In this document: piece after piece, positions 1-4,398 of the stretch
How the letters are laid out: every line of letters begins with the position of its first letter
Position numbering within the stretch: position 1 is the stretch's first letter
Assembly: GCA_002299495.1 (NCBI GenBank)
Contig: DBNZ01000107.1
Location: 1-6,310 of the forward strand
DNA from: Methylococcaceae bacterium UBA659
GTDB taxonomy: Bacteria; Pseudomonadota; Gammaproteobacteria; Methylococcales; Methylomonadaceae
Direction: 5' to 3'
DNA: 6,310 nt
Notes under the pieces: model-generated
What the model was told of the DNA's origin: nothing
The model's input: the letters and a program-made list of their open reading frames with translations, nothing else
Database searches by the model: none
Position numbers and translations under genes: made by a program

Positions 1-13
1 GGCGCTTTAGGCG

Positions 14-57
14 ACGCAGGAGCCGTTGCCGAGGCGCACGGAGCGCATCACCTGCGT
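14..57. repeat. Inverted repeat, 7-bp perfect arms (ACGCAGG / CCTGCGT)
   Basis: The arms at 14-20 and 51-57 are perfect reverse complements, separated by 30 bp. A smaller inverted repeat, GCGC at 34-37 and 43-46, lies inside. This could be the closing stem of a branched structure. The function is unknown. Confidence 0.45.
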
Positions 58-84
58 GTACTGGACGTACCTGAGAATTTCCTC

Positions 85-113
85 AGTCTGTTGCCATGGC
101 AGTGCAGCAGACT
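85..113. repeat. Stem-loop with 10-bp stem
   Basis: Bases 85-94 pair with 104-113, giving nine Watson-Crick pairs plus one pair (91/107) that is G-U if read as plus-strand RNA but an A-C mismatch on the minus strand. The loop is 9 nt. Two competing stems overlap it: 98-103 with 116-121 (GGCAGT/ACTGCC) and 84-89 with 114-119 (CAGTCT/AGACTG). The first interleaves with the main stem and would form either a pseudoknot or an alternative fold. No U-tract follows, so it is not an intrinsic terminator. Confidence 0.45.
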
Positions 114-195
114 AGACTGCCGAACATGGCGTAGCGTAAGCCATTGGGTCGCGTAGCCGCGGTTAAAACACGTTTTTAGCCACTACCAAAAAAAC

Positions 196-519
196 CTACT
201 CTTGGTTTGGTTCTTGGGTTTTAGGTTCTGGCGATTGCAATCCCGTCGTTGGATTCCAATCTGAAAAAGGGAACGGCAAGGTTTCCGTGTTAAAAGTCAT
301 AAACAACATAATGTGGTAAATATAAACGGAAAGGTTACGGCCAAAATCGAGGATGTTCCGGTTTGGTTTTCCTGTCACAAGGGCGGTGATGGTTTGGAGT
401 AGAATGACGGCCCATAGTAGCGTCCTGACAATCCCGTCAATGACGGCATAAATGAGCATAAAGGCTATTCGGCGCCAAGTGGATGGCAAGGTTATATCAA
501 AGTCGATTTGTGCATTCAT
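196..519 (-). CDS. DUF4389 family small membrane protein
   Basis: A protein of 107 residues from the ATG at 519, or 110 if the in-frame GTG at 528 is used. An AAGTGA stretch a few bases upstream of the ATG is a weak Shine-Dalgarno, and I see none for the GTG, so the ATG is preferred. The protein has a short polar N-terminus and one or two hydrophobic segments (about residues 18-49 and 60-75, with two charged residues early in the first). The conserved-looking tail PFPFSDW near residues 82-88 is typical of DUF4389 proteins in gammaproteobacteria. A polar Pro/Glu-rich C-terminus of about 18 residues follows. It is probably an inner-membrane protein of unknown function. It starts 32 bp after the DUF2333 stop codon, so the two are likely co-transcribed. 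The family call rests on recognition of the motif and hydrophobic pattern. Confidence 0.75.
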   Translation of the reverse strand: MNAQIDFDITLPSTWRRIAFMLIYAVIDGIVRTLLWAVILLQTITALVTGKPNRNILDFGRNLSVYIYHIMLFMTFNTETLPFPFSDWNPTTGLQSPEPKTQEPNQE

Positions 520-551
520 TGTGGTCACTTTTCGGATGGTGGCGTTAGTGG

Positions 552-1574
552 TTAGCCTCGGTTCATAATATCACGCAAATCAAGGGCGGCGGCGTTGGCC
601 CTGGATATGAAATTGGCCATTGTCAAACTGTAATTGGCAAGCAATCCGTAGCCATCGCCATTTAAAACCATAGGGATTAGGATCGGCTCCAATGAGTTTT
701 CTAGGGACTTGATCATGATGTCAACCGTCCGCATCGCACGTTTGTCCAATAGAATATCGGCAAAATCATGTTTGATCGCTCTTAAAATGTGCAATAAGGC
801 CCAACTGGCTCCCCGCGCCTCGAAGAACACATTATCGACTTCAAACCAGCTAACTTTTGGCACGGGAGTTCGAGATTTTTCCGCCTTTTCCCGTTCTTCT
901 AAGGTCAATCCAGGCCCTAGGTTTGAGCCGGAAGTATTGGCTGTTAATTTTGTTGAAATCCCGCCTAAACGTTTGATGACTACTTCTGTGTATTGCCAGA
1001 GGTTATCCGCCCTAGAATAAAACTGAGCCGGTTTGACATTGCCGCCATGGTGTAGGAGACGCCTCATGTATCGGTGCAAGGCCTCAACTCCTTTTTGGTA
1101 TTCCGCTTCGGTTGCAGGCAATGCCCAAGAGGTGTGTTCGAAAAAAAAGTGGGGCTCGGCGATCGCCAAATCAGGGTCTTCAGCGGACTGTGATTGATCC
1201 CGTGCGAAGTGGTTCCTGAGGGCGGATGTGGCGTCACGCAGCATCACCAAGGCACCGTATTCCCAACTGGGTATGTTGTCCAGAAAAACCCCGGGCGGGG
1301 CGACATCGTTGGAAATGTAGCCGCCCTGTTTATGCAATAAAACCTCGGCGATATGCGCTAAGGTGTTTGTGAAGACATAACCGACTGGCAATGGCTCGGT
1401 CTCCTTATCTATCTGGGCGCGATGTTCCGCTTCATCTTGTATGTTGAACTGGCCTGGCTCACGACCCCACAAAGCGCCCAAAACAACCATAACAATCATG
1501 ATAATCATGATAAACACAGCAACCCCCTGAAGCATGCTCTTGGATTGTGTGTCTTCGTAGTCTTCAAGTGCCAT
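552..1574 (-). CDS. DUF2333 family membrane-anchored protein
   Basis: A 340-residue protein with a short acidic cytoplasmic N-terminus, one strong hydrophobic segment at about residues 15-36 (rich in Ile, Met and Val) and then a long soluble part of about 300 residues, probably periplasmic. The length and the single N-terminal anchor match the DUF2333 family of gammaproteobacteria, as do conserved-looking stretches such as GGYISNDVAPPG (about 84-95), FLDNIPSWEYGALVMLRD and the C-terminal NYSLTMANFISRANAA. No enzymatic motif or biochemical function is known to me. The ATG at 1572-1574 has a good ribosome binding site. It lies 115 bp downstream of xerC and 32 bp upstream of the DUF4389 gene, with which it probably forms a transcription unit. 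Two other in-frame Met codons in the membrane segment are less likely starts because they would remove part of the anchor. Confidence 0.8.
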   Translation of the reverse strand: MALEDYEDTQSKSMLQGVAVFIMIIMIVMVVLGALWGREPGQFNIQDEAEHRAQIDKETEPLPVGYVFTNTLAHIAEVLLHKQGGYISNDVAPPGVFLDNIPSWEYGALVMLRDATSALRNHFARDQSQSAEDPDLAIAEPHFFFEHTSWALPATEAEYQKGVEALHRYMRRLLHHGGNVKPAQFYSRADNLWQYTEVVIKRLGGISTKLTANTSGSNLGPGLTLEEREKAEKSRTPVPKVSWFEVDNVFFEARGASWALLHILRAIKHDFADILLDKRAMRTVDIMIKSLENSLEPILIPMVLNGDGYGLLANYSLTMANFISRANAAALDLRDIMNRG

Positions 1575-1582
1575 TACCGGTA

Positions 1583-1588
1583 CCTTTT
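1583..1588 (-). promoter_or_regulatory. Ribosome binding site of the DUF2333 gene
   Basis: On the minus strand AAAAGG lies 8 nt ahead of the ATG at 1572-1574. This is a normal Shine-Dalgarno core and spacing, and it supports the chosen start. Confidence 0.6.
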
Positions 1589-1639
1589 GCGGTGAAAGTA
1601 TGAAAAATGCTTTGGATACTTGTTACATTAAAAATTTCC

Positions 1640-1679
1640 GGCATGTTAGCAGGTTTTTTTAATGTTTGCTTGTCATGCC
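1640..1679. repeat. Interrupted inverted repeat between xerC and the DUF2333 gene
   Basis: GGCATG (1640-1645) pairs with CATGCC (1674-1679). Inside it, AGCA (1648-1651) pairs with TGCT (1667-1670), leaving an AT-rich loop. Read on the minus strand, the structure follows the xerC stop codon and is itself followed by GGAAATTTTT, so it could be a weak intrinsic terminator for the dapF-xerC unit. It could equally be an operator in front of the DUF2333 gene. The stem is interrupted and only moderately GC-rich, so terminator function is uncertain. Confidence 0.35.
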
Positions 1680-1689
1680 AAAATCTGCT

Positions 1690-2592
1690 CTAGGCTTTTT
1701 TTGCTCTTGGATGGGTTTTATCATAGATTTCAGCCAGATGCTGAAAATCCATATGGGTGTATATTTGTGTGGTGCTGATGTTGCTGTGTCCTAATAGTTC
1801 TTGTACCGCCCGCAAATCCTGGCTTGATTCCAGCAAATGGCTGGCAAACGAATGTCGGAGCATGTGCGGATGCACGTGTTCCGTGATGCCTTTGGTCAAA
1901 CACCAACGTTTCAAACGCAGCTGGACGCTCCGCCCGGTCAAGCGGGTTCCTCGTGCCGACACAAAAAGCGCGGGTTGTTCCCTCGCTAACGGCGGTCGCC
2001 TAGTGCTTATCCAGGCATTGAGCGCCTTCATGGCCTTACTGCCGATGGGCAGCACCCTTGCCTTTCCGCCTTTGCCTGAGCGTACGGTCAAAACCTGTGC
2101 CGGCCAATCAATATCTAAAATGTCCAGTGCGGCAAGTTCACTAAGGCGTAGGCCGGATGAATAAAACAGCTCAAACATGGCCAAGTCACGGATTTCTAAT
2201 ATCGAACTGGGGCTTGCGTCCAGAAGCCCCGCCATTTGGTCAACATCGAGAAGCTTAGGTAGTTTTCGGGCTTGTTTGGGCGCTTTTATTTGCTTGGCCG
2301 GGTTGTTTTCCATTTCATGATGGGTCACCAAGTATTGCAAAAAACTCCTAATCGCCGACAATTCCCGTTGCAAGCTTTTTGCCCCTAAACCCTGCCGCCG
2401 CCGCTGGGCAATATGCATACGGACATCCGCTTGGATGACTTCCCGCCAATGGCCAATCGATTTAGCTAAGCAATAGCCGAGGAAATGGCCTAGGTCTCGT
2501 CGATAGTTATTGACCGTATGCTTGGACGCCCGCTTTTCAACCAATAAATGGCTGAGGAAAATTTCCAAAAGATGTTTGGCGTCATTGGACAT
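1690..2592 (-). CDS. xerC: Tyrosine recombinase XerC
   Basis: A 300-residue site-specific recombinase that, with XerD, resolves chromosome dimers at dif during division. Residues 1 to about 90 form the SAM-like core-binding domain (HTVNNYRRDL near 25-34), and the catalytic domain follows from about 110. The whole catalytic set is visible: Arg149 (SSGLRLSEL), Lys174 (RSGKGGKAR), His243 and Arg246 (HPHMLRHSF), His269 (LLGHSNISTTQ) and the nucleophile Tyr278 (IYTH). Spacing is within a few residues of E. coli XerC. The length is the usual ~300. XerC is preferred over XerD because of its place directly behind dapF/DUF484. Its ATG overlaps the preceding TAA by one base (TAATG), so translation is probably coupled. 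Nothing suggests a phage integrase or integron integrase: there is no extra insertion and no att-like site nearby. Confidence 0.95.
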   Translation of the reverse strand: MSNDAKHLLEIFLSHLLVEKRASKHTVNNYRRDLGHFLGYCLAKSIGHWREVIQADVRMHIAQRRRQGLGAKSLQRELSAIRSFLQYLVTHHEMENNPAKQIKAPKQARKLPKLLDVDQMAGLLDASPSSILEIRDLAMFELFYSSGLRLSELAALDILDIDWPAQVLTVRSGKGGKARVLPIGSKAMKALNAWISTRRPPLAREQPALFVSARGTRLTGRSVQLRLKRWCLTKGITEHVHPHMLRHSFASHLLESSQDLRAVQELLGHSNISTTQIYTHMDFQHLAEIYDKTHPRAKKA

Positions 2593-4103
2593 TAGCGTCG
2601 TTGCAGCAAGGATATGAGGCGGGTGGCCAGCAATTCGCCAATTTGCGTCAAGAACCAGGCCCCCATATTGGGATGGAACCGGTTTTCCTCACGACTGCCG
2701 ATCACTAACAGGCCTTCCAGTTGGGCAAACCCCATAGGGATGATGGCCGCCGACTTTACCGCAAGCGCGTTATTGCCAAACATGGTTTTTGCTTGGTCTA
2801 AGGCCAGCGTCCCGCAAAAAGGCAGGTTGCTGGACATGTGTGAGCTAAAAGGTTTGAGGACATCGCTATCTTTTGGGACAAAAATATCGGCTTCGCCCTT
2901 GCCCGGGTTTTCGGCCACTATCCGTAACGCGACAAAATCCATTAAGAATTGCTCTAAAAGCACACTATTAAGATTCCTAATCAGTTCCAGCAAGCTGCCG
3001 GCGTCGAGCAATGCTAAGGTTAATTTGTGTATTTTGCCAATGGACGCATCGTTTTCCTGGGCTATTTCAATCAGTCCCGTGAGCTGGGTTTCCACTTCGT
3101 GATGCCTGCCTCTGATCAGCTCCAGTTGCTTGGAAATCAACGATACGGCATTGCCGCTAGGGTGGGGTATGCTGAGTTGTTCTAACAGCCCCAAATGGTG
3201 GTTAAAAAATTCGGGGTGTTGACGCAGGTAATGTTCAATTTGGGTGTCCGTCAAGGTCTTAGCGGTTAGGTCAGTTTCGGTTTGAAGTTGCCCGTCAAAG
3301 ACGGTGATGGCTGCGCCGGTCATGTAAACAGGGTGGCCGCGGCCTAGCCATTTTATGGTTAAAACGCCGCCCGGAAGCTCCACGCTAACCTTATCATCCA
3401 GCAGGTTTTGCTCTATACCCACCACGACGGCGGCACAAGCGCCGCTGCCGCAGGCTAGTGTTTCCCCTGCGCCACGCTCATAAACCCTTAGTTTGATATG
3501 ACTACGGTCCAGAATTTGCATAAAACCGATATTGGCCCGTTCGGGAAACATGGGGTGGCTTTCCAATTCTCTACCTAATTCTATGACCAAGGCGCTTTTA
3601 ATATCAATGACTTGAATGACCGCATGGGGATTTCCTATGGAAACCGCACCAAACGCCCGTTCTGAATTATTCACCATCACGCTGTAGAACTTAGCTTCTT
3701 GTTCTGCGGTTAGAGGGATTTCCTGCGGGGCATGGCGGGGAATGCCCATGTTGACGGTGATTAAATCATTTTCCTCAAAATACAGCAGCAATTGGCCTGA
3801 GCCGGTATCGACACGGATTTCCGATTTCTCAGACAAATTTTTTTCGCGTACAAATCGGGCAAGACAGCGGGCGCCATTGCCACATTGGAAAACTTCGCCG
3901 CCATCGGCATTAAAAATCCGATACTTGAAATCAGCGTTGCCAGTTACGGGCGGTTCCACCAGCAATAATTGGTCAAACCCAATACCGTAATGGCGGTCTG
4001 CCCACTGATGGATTTTTTCTGGTGTTAAATCAATGGATTGGTTGATCGCATCAAGAACCATGAAGTCATTGCCTAGGCCATGCATTTTAGTAAATGTAAT
4101 CAT
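2592..4103 (-). CDS. dapF: Fused diaminopimelate epimerase (DapF) - DUF484 protein
   Basis: A 503-residue frame holding two proteins that are normally separate. Residues 1 to ~275 are a complete DapF, which converts LL- to meso-diaminopimelate for lysine and peptidoglycan. Visible are FTKMHGLGNDFMVLD at the N-terminus, the two catalytic cysteines Cys74 (FQCGNGAR) and Cys218 (ETLACGSGAC), SIGNPHAV, and the ending YMTGAAITVFDG, close to where E. coli DapF ends (274 residues). After a linker of about 8 residues, residues ~284-503 are a DUF484 domain (TLTDTQIEHYLRQHPEFF, SLISKQLELIRGR, then a GAF-like region), the family of E. coli YigA. No stop codon or Met start lies at the junction. A TTG at 3252-3254 could in principle start a separate DUF484 protein, but no good ribosome binding site precedes it. 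The ATG at 4101-4103 matches the family N-terminus and has GGGA just upstream. In-frame ATGs at 4148 and 4124 would add a Lys/Thr-rich leader (KTKTKT) without an obvious Shine-Dalgarno. The stop overlaps the xerC start. Confidence 0.92.
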   Translation of the reverse strand: MITFTKMHGLGNDFMVLDAINQSIDLTPEKIHQWADRHYGIGFDQLLLVEPPVTGNADFKYRIFNADGGEVFQCGNGARCLARFVREKNLSEKSEIRVDTGSGQLLLYFEENDLITVNMGIPRHAPQEIPLTAEQEAKFYSVMVNNSERAFGAVSIGNPHAVIQVIDIKSALVIELGRELESHPMFPERANIGFMQILDRSHIKLRVYERGAGETLACGSGACAAVVVGIEQNLLDDKVSVELPGGVLTIKWLGRGHPVYMTGAAITVFDGQLQTETDLTAKTLTDTQIEHYLRQHPEFFNHHLGLLEQLSIPHPSGNAVSLISKQLELIRGRHHEVETQLTGLIEIAQENDASIGKIHKLTLALLDAGSLLELIRNLNSVLLEQFLMDFVALRIVAENPGKGEADIFVPKDSDVLKPFSSHMSSNLPFCGTLALDQAKTMFGNNALAVKSAAIIPMGFAQLEGLLVIGSREENRFHPNMGAWFLTQIGELLATRLISLLQRR

Positions 4104-4398
4104 TTGTCCCGATACTGTTGACATTGTTTTGGTTTTGGTTTTTGCCATTTGAGGGTTTTCGGCGTTGACCGACTGCTTTACTGGCTTGCCCTAGGTCTTT
4201 GTCGCTATTGTTTAAGCTCTTTGATGACCCGCACCAGTTCAGGGTTATCAGGATTCGCTTCGATGCTGAAGCCTAGGCGTTTCGTCAAGGCCAGCATGGC
4301 ATGGTTGTTGGCTAACACCTCCGCCTCGAATACGGCAACGCCCTGGTTTTTGGCCGCTTGCATCAGGGTCTTCATGAGCCGCGTGCCAATGCCTAGGC
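4071..4398. repeat. Cluster of four CCTAGG palindromes (three as GCCTAGGC)
   Basis: Sites lie at 4071-4078, 4190-4195, 4271-4278 and 4391-4398, across the pat end and the dapF start. Further copies are at 916-921, 2489-2494 and 5048-5055 (the last is also GCCTAGGC). Seven hexamers in 6.3 kb compare with about 1.5 expected at random. The cause is unknown. Confidence 0.5.

Larger units (their letters stand above)
1..161. other. Non-coding, hairpin-rich segment at left edge (possible dispersed repeat or structured RNA)
   Basis: No convincing gene is visible here. One plus-strand frame is open from the edge to a TAG at 154-156 (51 codons), but its product is Cys/Trp/His-rich and resembles no family I know. 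The minus-strand frames contain only short pieces broken by stops. What stands out is pairing potential: arms at 14-20/51-57 (7 bp), 34-37/43-46, 71-75/82-86, 85-94/104-113 (10 bp with one G-U on the plus strand), 126-130/140-144 and 150-153/158-161. The segment is also visibly more GC-rich than the neighbouring DUF4389 gene. A dispersed palindromic repeat, the end of a mobile element or a structured RNA continuing beyond the window would all fit. Nothing in the sequence decides between them. Confidence 0.35.

Noticed and set aside
1..156. Plus-strand frame open from the window edge to TAG at 154
   Set aside because: 51 codons without recognisable family features in a hairpin-rich stretch; open frames of this length arise by chance in GC-rich DNA.
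161..176. Resemblance of GGTTAAAAC to an integron attC core
   Set aside because: It does not match the GTTRRRY core, and no matching partner core or cassette gene is present.
188..208. Terminator-like hairpin (AAACC/GGTTT) with T-run at the end of the DUF4389 gene on the minus strand
   Set aside because: The stem is only 5 bp with two G-C pairs and includes the stop codon; the following T-run is short and broken. Too weak to call.
1495..1512. Two tandem copies of ATCATGATA within the DUF2333 gene
   Set aside because: They encode Ile/Met residues of the membrane segment; such short repetition is expected from the amino-acid composition.
1690..2592. Tyrosine recombinase as a sign of a mobile element or integron
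   Set aside because: Length, catalytic spacing and location directly behind dapF/DUF484 identify housekeeping XerC; no attachment-site repeats, cassettes or phage genes are seen.
3335..3344. 10-bp palindrome GGCCGCGGCC in the DapF coding region
   Set aside because: Short, within ordinary coding sequence (Leu-Gly-Arg-Gly), and not repeated elsewhere in the window.
4149..4204. Promoter or terminator between the Pat-like gene and dapF
   Set aside because: No convincing -35/-10 pair and no hairpin with U-tract; only a CCTAGG site at 4190-4195 is notable.
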